The position numbers were made by a program, and so were the translations under genes. Below the pieces are notes generated by a model. That model was not told where the DNA came from. It saw only the letters and a program-made list of their open reading frames with translations, and did not search any database. From Candidatus Aquicultor sp. (GTDB lineage: Bacteria > Actinomycetota > Aquicultoria > Aquicultorales > Aquicultoraceae): a stretch of 62,110 nucleotides of DNA. This document shows positions 51,046-59,892 of the stretch, piece after piece. How positions within the stretch are numbered: position 1 is the first letter of the stretch; every line of letters starts with the position of its first letter. The stretch is taken from positions 1 to 62,110 of the forward strand of contig DASXVE010000014.1 of NCBI GenBank assembly GCA_036504445.1. The letters run 5' to 3'.

Positions 51046-51131
51046 GCTCTCACTGAAATTAATTACAAGCTGCGCTTGTGGGCTGTTCCAGGCAGTGAGG
51101 GTAGCCCGGCTCTGTAGAGCCGGGCTTTTTG
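51046..51131 (+). ncRNA. structured RNA element with abutting terminator (attenuator or small RNA)
   Basis: A 10-bp outer stem GCTCTCACTG (51046-51055) / CAGTGAGGGT (51093-51102, two G-T pairs) encloses the hairpin ACAAGC-TGC-GCTTGT (51065-51079). It is followed at once by the perfect 10-bp stem AGCCCGGCTC / GAGCCGGGCT (51103-51126, loop TGTA) and TTTTT. No gene precedes it on this strand. It lies 46 bp before the acetyltransferase gene. Confidence 0.5.
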
Positions 51132-51176
51132 CTTTTTCGGAAATGCTTCGGCACCAGCGTGGTATATTAACTCTAT

Positions 51177-51689
51177 ATGATAATCCTTGAGACAATTCGT
51201 CTGATATTGCGCGAACTAACGATGGAAGACACGGACAACCTTCTTAGTATCTTTACCGATCCTGTCGCCATGCTATACTATCCATCAACACTAAAGAGGG
51301 ATGGGGTGGAGGCGTTAATCCAGCGTCATCTCAATAACTATCAGAAATACGGAATAGGTATTTGGGCCGCAACCCTGAAAGAAAGCCAGGATTTTGCCGG
51401 GCTCGTCGGGCTCATCCCGCAAGACCTCGAAGGCCGTAGAGAAATTGAAATCGGCTATCTATTCTTGAGGAAATATTGGGGGAGAGGACTCGCTACTGAG
51501 GGCGCCGTGGCGTGCCGAGATTATGGGTTTGAAAAGCTAGAATTAGAAAGGCTTATATCGCTGATCGATCCCAATAACACTCCATCGATTCGCGTTGCTA
51601 AGAGGATAGGCATGAAGCTCGAGCGAGAAATCGTCAAGTGGAACAAGCCCATCCTTGTTTATAGTATTTACCGGGACACTGCTACTTAG
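51177..51689 (+). CDS. GNAT acetyltransferase, RimJ/RimL type
   Basis: A 170-residue GNAT of the RimJ/RimL ribosomal-protein N-acetyltransferase group. The N-terminus is IILETIRLILRELTMEDTDNLL. Motif A/B is EIGYLFLRKYWGRGLATEGAVACRDYGFEKLELERL (about 82-117), then DPNNTPSIRVAKRIGMKLE. The family acetylates N-termini or antibiotics. It has no strong ribosome site. The structured RNA with terminator just upstream suggests conditional expression. Confidence 0.85.
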   Translation: MIILETIRLILRELTMEDTDNLLSIFTDPVAMLYYPSTLKRDGVEALIQRHLNNYQKYGIGIWAATLKESQDFAGLVGLIPQDLEGRREIEIGYLFLRKYWGRGLATEGAVACRDYGFEKLELERLISLIDPNNTPSIRVAKRIGMKLEREIVKWNKPILVYSIYRDTAT

Positions 51690-51900
51690 TTTTTAGCACG
51701 ATTTCAATAGTTCTTTTTAGCTGTTCCTATTTTTGTTCGTATATTATGCAAACAAAGGCTTTGCCTTGTAGCAACGGCTGTTGCTACAAGTGCATATTTG
51801 TTATATATTTCGGCTACGACAGAGAACCAAGCATACTTATCAGATATTTGGATATTAAGAAAAGGACGGTGGATATCTACTAAGTTGTAGCCGGTGAACA

Positions 51901-52575
51901 ATGGAATCGATGGTGATACATATGAGCCCCGATGCGCAAAGCTCCAATCTTAACCAACCAGAACATTCGGATACACAGCTTCTTGATGCGTATTCCCACG
52001 CGGTAATTTCGGTGGTCGATGCCACCGGGCCGGCGGTTGTCGGTATCTCGATAAAGCGCCCGTCACCCCGAAGCATCGGGGATCAATCCGGGGCAGGTTC
52101 GGGCGTGCTTATCTCTAACGACGCCTATATTCTTACAAACGCCCATGTAGTGAGTAAGGCAAGAGAGGTCACCGCATTCCTGCAAAACGGCACGAGGCTC
52201 AGCTGTTCGCTTATCGGCACAGACCCGGCGACAGATATTGCGGTTGTCCGAGCTCAGGCAAAGAACATTCAATTTGCGCAGCTCGGCGATTCGTCGGCGA
52301 TTCGCGTCGGGCAGCTGGTTATCGCTATCGGTAATCCGCTTGGCTTAAGTTCAATTGTATCAACCGGCGTCATCAGCGCCCTTGGCCGGTCGTTGCGGAG
52401 CACCAACGGCAGGCTCATCGAAAACGTAATCCAGCACCAGAAAGCGACAAACATCGATGATATCCAGCGGGTGCTCGCTAGGTGGAACCCCGGTGAGCGA
52501 ATAACGCTGACGGTGTTACGAGACGGCAAGAGGCTCGAGATAGCCGCCAATCCGCGAGAAGCCGACGCCGCATAG
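51901..52575 (+). pseudogene. HtrA-type serine protease lacking the catalytic serine
   Basis: A 224-residue trypsin-fold protein of the HtrA/DegP family. The catalytic His is in ILTNAHVV (about 80), and the Asp is in DPATDIAVV (about 112). QLVIAIGNPLGLSSIVSTGVISALGRS is typical. After GRLIENVIQ (about 180) the usual block with GNSGGPL is absent. The sequence jumps to NIDDIQRVLARWNPGERITLTVLRDGK, the end of a PDZ domain. An in-frame internal deletion therefore removed the Ser and most of PDZ. There is no membrane anchor. It is either a dead protease or an inactive regulator. Confidence 0.75.
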
Positions 52576-52654
52576 CGGTCCATACTATAAAATTCATAAG
52601 GTTTCTAAGAAGCGCTGGCGTGCTAAAGTGTTGTTATACACGGAGGTGTTGGAA

Positions 52655-53503
52655 ATGGACCAAAATCTTGGCGCAAACGATTCATTAAATAAGAAATCGT
52701 CGAGCTCGTCATTGCTACCTCTAGTAGTGACGTTTAGTGGGCCGGCTATAGTTGCGGGCGCAAGCATAGCGGCAGCGGTGGCCGGGCTTTTTCTGCGCCC
52801 GCGCTCGCGAAAAGCTGCGCGTATTGTTCGCTCGGCTGCGGTTGCCGGTGTAGTGCTCCCGTGGATATATCAATTTGGTCTACGCCCGTGGCTGCAGTAT
52901 TGGGGAGCGAGTTCCGACGAAGCGCACGGTACATTGCCCGGCGACGAAATAATCGCACACCCGCCCTACGAAACCACCCACGCAATTGCTATTAATGTTC
53001 CGGCCGATAAAGTATGGCCTTGGCTAGTCCAAATTGGGCAGGGTAGAGGCGGTCTCTACTCGTATGATTGGTTGGAAAATATGATCGGTCTTGATCTGCA
53101 CAGCGCAGACCGAATAATCCCGGAATTTCAGAACCTTCAAGTCGGCGATACGATTCGGCTCGCCCCGGAAGACCCTGAGGTTGATATGGGGCTGGTTGTC
53201 GAGCGCATGGAGCCAGGTCGCTTGCTTGTCCTGCACGCCAACCCGTTTAATCCTTTAAACGGTCGTCCTGTTAGCCCAAATAACGGTGATAACGAGCCCT
53301 ATATTGATTGGACCTGGGCTTTTATTCTTGATAAAGCCGGGGAGAGCGCCACTAGATTAATCGTTCGAGTTAGAGGCGATTACAACACATCGCCCTATCT
53401 TGACCCCACAATTCGCGCCCTTATAGAACCGCCGCACTTCGTGATGGAGCGCAAGATGATGCTCGGTATCAAGAATCGAGCCGAGCGCAAGACCGGTGAC
53501 TAA
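52655..53503 (+). CDS. SRPBCC-family membrane-anchored protein
   Basis: A 282-residue protein. Its N-terminus has one or two membrane helices (VTFSGPAIVAGASIAAAVAGLFL and a second about 65-85). A START/SRPBCC helix-grip domain follows from about 110, with HAIAINVPADKVWPWLVQIGQGRGGLYSYDWLENMIG, the typical opening of polyketide-cyclase-like lipid-binding folds. The end has a WTWAFILDKAGESATRLIVRVRGD strand. Ligand unknown; hydrophobic molecule binding is inferred. ATG 52655 follows ACGGAGG. It is convergent with the lipoprotein gene at 53511. Confidence 0.8.
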   Translation: MDQNLGANDSLNKKSSSSSLLPLVVTFSGPAIVAGASIAAAVAGLFLRPRSRKAARIVRSAAVAGVVLPWIYQFGLRPWLQYWGASSDEAHGTLPGDEIIAHPPYETTHAIAINVPADKVWPWLVQIGQGRGGLYSYDWLENMIGLDLHSADRIIPEFQNLQVGDTIRLAPEDPEVDMGLVVERMEPGRLLVLHANPFNPLNGRPVSPNNGDNEPYIDWTWAFILDKAGESATRLIVRVRGDYNTSPYLDPTIRALIEPPHFVMERKMMLGIKNRAERKTGD

Positions 53504-53510
53504 TAGTCAT

Positions 53511-53981
53511 CTACTCGAGCCGCTCAAGCGTTGCCGGAATCTTCACTTTGGAATCGGTAATTTCTATCTCATCGTCGCTGTTAAAGGAGATCGCATAATC
53601 GAATTCTTGGCCTGCGCCTTTCACGATGAGCCGGTCATCGGCAAGGCTGTATCGAAGCGTTTCGGCCGTTCCTTTCTCGGCGCCGTCTTTGTAGGTGATT
53701 GTAAGGTCGCCGGTCTCTTTAAACTCCCATGTAGCCTTAAACAGGGGAGCATCCCACGTGCCGATCAGCCGGTCATCGGTCGTATTTGCGGCATTGTTAT
53801 TGCCCGATCCCTTACGTAGCTTATCCGATCCTTTACTCCCCGTAGTTGCGGCAGAATATTTTTGTATCGGGTCGCCGGCTTCGTTCTTAGCGCAGGATAC
53901 CAATACCGTAGAAGTCAGCGGTAACAGAGCTATTAATATTATTGACAGTAGCTTTCTTACAAACACCTCGAGCCCTCTCAT
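53511..53981 (-). CDS. lipoprotein, lipocalin-like domain
   Basis: Up to 156 residues. A signal peptide with lipobox (LLSIILIALLPLTSTVLVSC) gives a lipid-anchored mature protein. The likely start is GTG 53966, which has GAGAGGG upstream. After a Ser/Gly/Asn linker, the domain LIGTWDAPLFKATWEFKETGDLTITYKDG, then DRLIVKGAGQEFDYAISF, looks like the small lipocalin-like beta barrel (DUF5640-like). Function unknown. It is convergent with the SRPBCC gene 7 bp away. Confidence 0.75.
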   Translation of the reverse strand: MRGLEVFVRKLLSIILIALLPLTSTVLVSCAKNEAGDPIQKYSAATTGSKGSDKLRKGSGNNNAANTTDDRLIGTWDAPLFKATWEFKETGDLTITYKDGAEKGTAETLRYSLADDRLIVKGAGQEFDYAISFNSDDEIEITDSKVKIPATLERLE

Positions 53982-54203
53982 TCAGGTATACGGTTAGCAG
54001 TCGCAATGGCATAATGGCAGAACCACATTATTGCCAGTTTTAGTTCGATGACCTCGTTATCAGGGTACACCATTTATGTATCGAGCTCCAACACGCATAA
54101 CAAATGCCATTGCTAATACCATCGTATAGTTGGCTATTGCACTAGTACCGCATACATGGAACTATTGATCTATGTTCTTGTTTTGAGAGCGGAAGGATTT
54201 TGG

Positions 54204-55079
54204 TTGAAAAAACGATATGCAGCCGGACAACTCATCGTATACCTGCTCGTAATCGGATTAATGCTGGTCGGCTGTACTAACCATACGGCAACAAAGCCAA
54301 CGAACAAAGGTGTTCTCAGCAAACAGGTTGAAGCGGTCGACCCAAAGGTAATTTCCGCGGCCGATAAGAATGCAAAAGCAATGCTGGAGAAATACCGCCT
54401 ACATCCGGTACAAAGAGTGCGAATTTTTGGCCCCAAGGAAACCCAAAGGCTTTTATATGACAACAAATGGACACCTGAGCTCTTTAGCACAGCTTCCAAA
54501 CATATCGGACTCGACCTGAACAAGGGGCGGGAAAAGAACGTCGTGATTCTTTCTTATAGGCTTAAAGAACAGTGCCAATCCCACGAACGTACGGTTACCG
54601 CAAGCTTCGTGTTAGATAATAACGGTTCATTGATCGGAGCATTTATGTCATTGTCCGGATACATGCCCGGTGTAGTAGGGCTCGATGAGAGATATGCACT
54701 ACTGCCGGAAGGATTATCGCGCGATAAGCTATCGTTTGAAGGCTTGAGCAAAATCGAAATTGCGGGATGGCGAGCTGCTGAAAAGGGATGGGAGGATTCA
54801 GCTACAGTCAGCAACCCTGAGGATATCGAGCATATTACGTCGTTAATCGAACAGTCTATAGGCCACAGGGGAACATATGACGTTGCTGGCATGGGTGAAG
54901 AGGAATATCGAATGCTCCTTTACTACAAAGACGGCCCAATCATCGATATTTGGCTCGCCCCTAAGAATAATCGTGACCAGATGGGGATAGATGCGTTTGA
55001 CCGGTGGCATTACTATCCACCGAAAGAATTGAGAACCGAAATAAAGAGGCTGCTGTCCACAAATACTCCACCGCGGTAG
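54204..55079 (+). CDS. lipoprotein of unknown function
   Basis: A 291-residue protein from TTG 54204 (GGAAGG upstream). The signal peptide YAAGQLIVYLLVIGLMLVGC ends in a lipobox Cys. The mature part has no family I recognise; landmarks are KVISAADKNAKAMLEKYRL, QRLLYDNKWTPELFSTASK, DERYALLPEGLSRDKLSFE, and the C-terminal LLYYKDGPIIDIWLAPKN and PPKELRTEIKRLL. It is soluble after the lipid anchor. It stands alone on the plus strand. Confidence 0.7.
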   Translation: MKKRYAAGQLIVYLLVIGLMLVGCTNHTATKPTNKGVLSKQVEAVDPKVISAADKNAKAMLEKYRLHPVQRVRIFGPKETQRLLYDNKWTPELFSTASKHIGLDLNKGREKNVVILSYRLKEQCQSHERTVTASFVLDNNGSLIGAFMSLSGYMPGVVGLDERYALLPEGLSRDKLSFEGLSKIEIAGWRAAEKGWEDSATVSNPEDIEHITSLIEQSIGHRGTYDVAGMGEEEYRMLLYYKDGPIIDIWLAPKNNRDQMGIDAFDRWHYYPPKELRTEIKRLLSTNTPPR

Positions 55080-55321
55080 GATTTATAAACACGATGCTCA
55101 CAGACCGAGTCAACGATTATCTAAGCTAGCTTGGCTTTTAACATCCCTCTGAGCCGTCTAGTAATAATCACGCCGGAAACGTCTTTGTAGCATACATGGT
55201 CTTTCTTCACATCTGCGAATAAATAAACATGGTTGAGGCGATATAGATATCTATGACCGTATTTGCAGATGTTTCGCATTATGATATCGATAACCTTAAC
55301 GACCGTGAAAGGAGAGGCACG

Positions 55322-55768
55322 ATGGAGCAGAGATGGGAAAAGCCAAGTATAGAAGAGCTGAAACGTAAGCTAACCCCAGAACAATACGATGTCACGCAAG
55401 AGGAGGGTACCGAGCCGCCGTTTCGCAACGAATACTGGGATAATCATAGGGAGGGCATTTATGTCGACGTCGTATCCGGAGAGCCGCTGTTTAGCTCGAA
55501 AGATAAGTTCGAATCGGGAACAGGTTGGCCGAGCTTCACCAAACCCCTGGAATCAGATGATATAGTTACCAGGAGGGAAGCAGGCCCCTGGGGTAGGGTT
55601 GAAGTGCGCAGCGCCCACGCCGATTCTCACCTCGGCCATGTTTTTGACGATGGGCCGCCGCCGACCGGTTTGCGCTTTTGTATGAATTCAGCGGCTATGC
55701 GCTTTATACCAAAGGAAGACCTTGAAAAGAAAGGTTACGGCAAGTATAAAAAGCTCTTTGAAGACTAA
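55322..55768 (+). CDS. msrB: peptide methionine sulfoxide reductase MsrB
   Basis: A 148-residue MsrB that reduces methionine-R-sulfoxide in proteins. ATG 55322 follows AAAGGAGAGG. The fold blocks are [49 protein letters not shown] and [13 protein letters not shown] with the catalytic Cys. The two CxxC zinc pairs found in many MsrB are absent (SGEPLFSS replaces one). The electron donor is probably thioredoxin, a link to the FTR/glutaredoxin genes at 60.5 kb. No MsrA is seen. Confidence 0.95.
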   Translation: MEQRWEKPSIEELKRKLTPEQYDVTQEEGTEPPFRNEYWDNHREGIYVDVVSGEPLFSSKDKFESGTGWPSFTKPLESDDIVTRREAGPWGRVEVRSAHADSHLGHVFDDGPPPTGLRFCMNSAAMRFIPKEDLEKKGYGKYKKLFED

Positions 55769-55822
55769 GCCGTCTCCCCGCGTTACAATAGGATAGACCT
55801 TAACACAATACAGAGAGATTAT

Positions 55823-56338
55823 ATGGTGCGCGTAAGACCCGAATCAGAAAATGACTATCCTGCCGTTTATGAAGTAAATAAACTTGCTTTCGGACAGGAG
55901 GCTGAGGCACAGCTCGTCGAAAAACTCCGCGTGTCCTCAGCCTACATACCCGACTTGTCGCTCGTAGCTCTCGAAGATGACACGATAGTCGGTCATATCC
56001 TTTTTAGTAAGATCGAAATCGAAACGCAGAAAGGCCCGGTAGAATCCCTTGCGCTGGCGCCGGTCGCGGTGATACCCGAAAGGCAGAACCACGGTATCGG
56101 CTCTGAGCTTATTGTCCATGGTCTTAGAAGATGCCAAGAACTCAACTACAATGCCGTGATCGTGTTGGGACACGCAGAGTACTACCCGCGTTTTGGGTTT
56201 GTCCCGGCGACCACGCTCAGCATAAAAGCACCGTTTGACGTCCCTGATGAAGTATTTATGGCGCTTGAATTGAAGCCCGGAGCCCTTAGCGGTATCGAGG
56301 GAACCGTCCTGTACCCACCTGCGTTTATGGACGTGTAA
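55823..56338 (+). CDS. GNAT acetyltransferase, YhbS type
   Basis: A 171-residue GNAT. It begins VRPESENDYPAVYEVNKLAFG. Motif A is LALAPVAVIPERQNHGIGSELIVHGLRRC (about 73-101), followed by AVIVLGHAEYYPRFGFVPA, typical of YhbS-like enzymes. MALELKPGALSGIEGTVLYPPAF is the C-terminus of the subfamily. Substrate unknown. It follows msrB by 54 bp and may be co-transcribed. Confidence 0.88.
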   Translation: MVRVRPESENDYPAVYEVNKLAFGQEAEAQLVEKLRVSSAYIPDLSLVALEDDTIVGHILFSKIEIETQKGPVESLALAPVAVIPERQNHGIGSELIVHGLRRCQELNYNAVIVLGHAEYYPRFGFVPATTLSIKAPFDVPDEVFMALELKPGALSGIEGTVLYPPAFMDV

Positions 56339-56513
56339 GCACTCTTGCCATGCAAAACGATTACCGTGATTATATGAAAGACTCAACGGCCGCAGTTTTA
56401 CAATCGCGGTTTAAGAGGGAACAACTACATGTATGACGAATTTTGTAGTTGTTGATGATTACAAATCTTTTTGATTTAAGATCTTTTGTTGAGTGAGAGA
56501 GGATCGATCGTTC

Positions 56514-57092
56514 ATGAAAAAGTCGCTTGGGCCGGGAACCATAGCGTTTCCAACACCCACATGGGTTATCGGCACATATGATGGCAATGGAATTCCGGAT
56601 GTTTCAGTGAGCGCTTGGGCCGGTATTTGCTGCTCAAAACCACCATGCGTTACGGTTTCGTTTCGCAGCGCAACATACACACACGGCAACATCACGAATC
56701 GTAAGGCGTTTACAGTAAACATACCATCCAGGCGGTACATCAAGGAAACGGACTATTTTGGCGTTACCACCGGTAGAAGTACCGATAAGTTTGCCGATGT
56801 CGGCTTAACGCCGGTTAAGAGCGAGGCCGTTGACGCGCCATATATCGCCGAATTTCCCTTAGTGCTGGAATGCCGCGTCATTCATGTGGCAGAGCTCGGC
56901 CTGCATACGCAATTCATCGGTGAAATCATCGATGTAAAAGCTGACGAGGTAGCCTTAGGCGAGAACGGCGCCCCTGACATACAGAAAGTAAAGCCGTTTG
57001 TATATAGCCCTACAACCAGGGCTTACTACGGCATCAACGAGTTCCTCGGAAATGCATTTTCGATTGGAAACGATCTGAAAACACCGAAGTAG
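56514..57092 (+). CDS. flavin reductase-like FMN-binding protein
   Basis: A 192-residue split-barrel FMN protein. It has TWVIGTYDGNGIPDVSVSAWAGICCSKPPCVTVSFR and KAFTVNIPSRRYIKETDYFGVTTGRSTDKF, followed by VLECRVIHVAELGLHTQFIGEIIDV, all usual for the flavin reductase-like domain (NitA/DIM6). ATG 56514 follows GAGAGAGG. It is a different branch from the protein at 1094-1612. Its role is unknown; electron transfer to an oxygen-defence partner is possible. Confidence 0.85.
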   Translation: MKKSLGPGTIAFPTPTWVIGTYDGNGIPDVSVSAWAGICCSKPPCVTVSFRSATYTHGNITNRKAFTVNIPSRRYIKETDYFGVTTGRSTDKFADVGLTPVKSEAVDAPYIAEFPLVLECRVIHVAELGLHTQFIGEIIDVKADEVALGENGAPDIQKVKPFVYSPTTRAYYGINEFLGNAFSIGNDLKTPK

Positions 57093-57168
57093 CAATTATC
57101 CCAACAGTAAAAACGGGAATAATCATAGAATCTACGTCATTTAAAATCGCTGGCGACAAGGGGACACA

Positions 57169-57456
57169 ATGTGTGGATGCGGATGTACATGGTTCTTGCT
57201 GGCGTTAATCACGCCGCGTTTGGTCTTGTTATTGCTTTGGATTTTTACTAACTACATTACATCTGTTTACCACAACTTTTTGCTGCCGCTGCTGGGATTG
57301 ATCTTTCTTCCATTGACTACGCTTGCCTATGCCTGGTCGGTTCACACGTATAACGGCGTCCAGGGTATCGGCGTGGTTGTCGTGTTGATTGCATTCCTTA
57401 TCGATATCGGCGCTATCGGCGGCGGCGGCATAGCGGGCCGCCGGCGCTATCGATAG
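57169..57456 (+). CDS. small membrane protein
   Basis: A 95-residue protein with three predicted helices. It begins MCGCGCTWFLLALI (Cys-rich) and has LVLLLLWIFTNYI, LLPLLGLIFLPLTTLAYAWSV and IGVVVVLIAFLIDIGAIG, ending in basic RRRYR. There is no recognised domain. A weak AGGGGAC precedes ATG 57169. Function unknown. Confidence 0.65.
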   Translation: MCGCGCTWFLLALITPRLVLLLLWIFTNYITSVYHNFLLPLLGLIFLPLTTLAYAWSVHTYNGVQGIGVVVVLIAFLIDIGAIGGGGIAGRRRYR

Positions 57457-57584
57457 TAGCTTGCACTCGTTCAACCTGCGTGCGACCTTCAATGCTTAAC
57501 CCTCTGAGCAGTTAATATAACGAACGAATAAAAGAGAACGCCATTTTCGCGTTATTCCTCAAATAATGTGGGCATAACGGGACT

Positions 57585-58442
57585 ATGAAATACGCACAGC
57601 GCTTTAAAGCTTATTTCAGCGATTCATATAATTGGTTCCTGTTGCTGGTGTTATTCATTGGAACAATCTTGGCAACTTTGGTGTTCGGCTTTTTTAGCTA
57701 TCTTGTCTTGCTCGCAGTACTGGGAATTCTCATCTATAGACGACGCACGGCTGTCGATGACTCTCAATGGCGTAATATGGATGGCGCTATAAACGTGATG
57801 GTACTTGCTATGATCGTTGGCATAGCCGTTAATGGCGCACGCGGCCAGCTTATAAGCAAACCCGGCGATTTACTCGACCGAGAAGCGGTATCAACTATGC
57901 CGTCCGAAATATTCGCAGGCGACGTGAAAACGTCCCCTAAGCATCAGGAAGCAAACGACAACGGTGAGACATCGGTAACGTCAAACCCGCAACAATCGGG
58001 AACTTTAAGCCAATTGTCACAGGTACCGCAAACCAGCAACCCGCAAGCAACAAGCACCAATACTACCGTGCTACTGTCAGCAAACGCGAGCGTACGAGAA
58101 CAGCAGGGCACCGCTACCTCTCGGGTAATCGAACAAAGCAGCAGAATGGTATCGAATACTTCACCCCAGACTTCAGCGAGCACGGTAAGGACAACTATAG
58201 CCCGTACGGCTCCAACAACAGTAGCGAGAACCAGAACCACACAGCCGGCAATAAATGCGGGAACTTCCGTGACTACTCTTCCGCAAGACAATTATCCAAC
58301 TGCCACTACACCGGCAACCGCCGGGCCTTCTAATACGGAACCAACTTCTCCGTCTACCGAGACTACTATCAGGACCCCGTCCACAGACGGCGAGCTATAT
58401 AAAGATACTGAACCCCCACGGACAACCGAGTCCACAAGGTAG
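57585..58442 (+). CDS. membrane protein with long Thr/Ser-rich extracytoplasmic tail
   Basis: A 285-residue protein. N-terminal helices are at about 17-38 (WFLLLVLFIGTILATLVFGFF) and 64-83 (INVMVLAMIVGIAVNGA). From about 105 to 285 the sequence is disordered and dominated by Thr, Ser, Pro, Asn and Gln (runs such as TTIARTAPTTVARTRTT). That tail resembles a glycosylated stalk or spacer, with no anchoring motif at the end. Ribosome site poor. Family not recognised. Low-complexity DNA in the tail argues for fast evolution. Confidence 0.6.
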   Translation: MKYAQRFKAYFSDSYNWFLLLVLFIGTILATLVFGFFSYLVLLAVLGILIYRRRTAVDDSQWRNMDGAINVMVLAMIVGIAVNGARGQLISKPGDLLDREAVSTMPSEIFAGDVKTSPKHQEANDNGETSVTSNPQQSGTLSQLSQVPQTSNPQATSTNTTVLLSANASVREQQGTATSRVIEQSSRMVSNTSPQTSASTVRTTIARTAPTTVARTRTTQPAINAGTSVTTLPQDNYPTATTPATAGPSNTEPTSPSTETTIRTPSTDGELYKDTEPPRTTESTR

Positions 58443-58856
58443 CAGGCAAATTTAGCAACCGGCAATTATCTTCACAACCGTAGCCCAAGCGGTTAATGGC
58501 CCTGTTAACCAGGGCCATAATAGTAAAAGCTTTTAAAGATTCTATACGCCGGCGGGTGACGGTTGGATGGCTCCTTAAAGGCTAAGACGATTCTACATCC
58601 ATAGCTAAAAAAGATAGTCTCAAATCACGTCTCTCATGGTTGCTTCAAATGCTGGGTTAAGGCTTATATATCCTGGTTGTAACAATACGCTATCATAACT
58701 TCTTATGGCAAATCAGCAGAAAACGTTTCGACCATTATGCGCATGAGGGAGACCTAATTAGGTGGTACTGAAAGTGGAGGCTTCAATCGTAGTACGTGAT
58801 ATTTCAGGGGAATGAATGAGAAAACATAAGAAGGGGGCATGCGAATCAAGCCAAGC
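58443..58856. other. 414-bp stretch without a gene
   Basis: A hairpin ATGGCCCTG / CAGGGCCAT (58496-58504 / 58510-58518) follows the preceding gene but lacks a T run, so it is a weak terminator candidate. Nothing else is evident. Confidence 0.35.
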
Positions 58857-59027
58857 TTACTTTCTGGTTTTTATCCTTTGCGATCCGGCGTGATTTTGGG
58901 AAGCCGGCTCAATATGAAACCTAAACCTGCCGCATTTCTGACATGACTGCACTCTTACTTTGAGAAGTGGATGTCCATCAACGAGCCAGGTTTTACCGCA
59001 GCTTTCGCAGACGAGCTCTCTGACCAA
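58857..59027 (-). CDS. small zinc-ribbon protein
   Basis: A 56-residue protein starting at TTG 59027 with a strong AAAGGAGG site (spacing 9). Two CxxC knuckles are 21 residues apart: CESCGKTWLVDGHPLLK and CQKCGRFRF. Such one-knuckle-pair zinc ribbons bind nucleic acid or serve as protein contacts. An extended -10 (TGGTATAAT on the minus strand, 59050-59055) lies just upstream, giving a very short leader. Function unknown. Confidence 0.65.
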   Translation of the reverse strand: MVRELVCESCGKTWLVDGHPLLKVRVQSCQKCGRFRFHIEPASQNHAGSQRIKTRK

Positions 59028-59278
59028 GAGCCGATACCTCCTTTACCATATTATACCATACCGGGCTTCGCTATGCATGTGGTTTGTATGGGTGACAGAT
59101 AGTATTTCGTTCCTAGGCTCACTGTCAACCTTCAAACAAACCGGGCTTAAAAATGCTATCTTGTAGTTTATATTTATCGGCTATTCTCTATAATAAAAAT
59201 AGTCATATATAAACTTATTCTTGTCTTTATATAGTAATACACCGATCGGGGCTCATTAGGTGTTAAAGGACGGGTAGG

Positions 59279-59869
59279 ATGGATCAAAGAAAGCTTCACT
59301 CGAGAGGCAGAAAGTGTCTTGTGACTACCCATATCTTTTTTGCATCCCTATGGCTGGGCGGAGGAATAGCCATATTCACGATTCTTATTGCCAACCACAA
59401 GCCGCTAAACGGGTATGAGCTGCACTCAATCAACACGATTATCGACACCTTAGATAGCTTGCTTGTGATTCCCGGTGCTCTGGGAAGCCTCTTTACCGGT
59501 TTACTTTTGAGTATGTTTACCGATTGGGGATTCTTCAGACACCATTGGGTAACGACTAAATGGGTGGCAACCGTTCTGGCTGCAGCGGTTGGTGGGTTTT
59601 TATTGATGCCGAGCGTGAAAACGATGCTCTACATCTCGCTAACTATGGAAATCAGCGTTGTGCAGAATGCCGTGTATCTAAGCAACCGTCAGACAGCGCT
59701 TATCTTTGCGACTCTCAATCTTGTGCTTCTGCTCCTGTTGTTCTGCCTTTCTGTTTTCCGGCCATGGGAGAATAAGCGGGGGGGCCAAGGTCCTGATGGT
59801 TGTTTTGATGAGGATTTCGAATACTCGTATATTTTCCACAACGACCCGTTCATGAAGCCGCATGTTTAA
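59279..59869 (+). CDS. membrane protein, paralogue of 49419
   Basis: A 196-residue membrane protein with about five helices. It is clearly related to the one at 49419-49985: TTHIFFASLWLGGGIAIFTIL, LVIPGALGSLFTGLLLSMFTDWGFFRHHWVTTKWVAT and FRPWENKR line up in order. After the common core it has an acidic, aromatic tail (DEDFEYSYIFHNDPFMKPHV) lacking in the paralogue. Conserved His near the membrane faces could bind haem or metal. The ribosome site is weak (AGGACGGGTAGG). Function unknown. Confidence 0.75.
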   Translation: MDQRKLHSRGRKCLVTTHIFFASLWLGGGIAIFTILIANHKPLNGYELHSINTIIDTLDSLLVIPGALGSLFTGLLLSMFTDWGFFRHHWVTTKWVATVLAAAVGGFLLMPSVKTMLYISLTMEISVVQNAVYLSNRQTALIFATLNLVLLLLLFCLSVFRPWENKRGGQGPDGCFDEDFEYSYIFHNDPFMKPHV

Positions 59870-59892
59870 GTAAGACGCGTCTAGAGGTAGGC

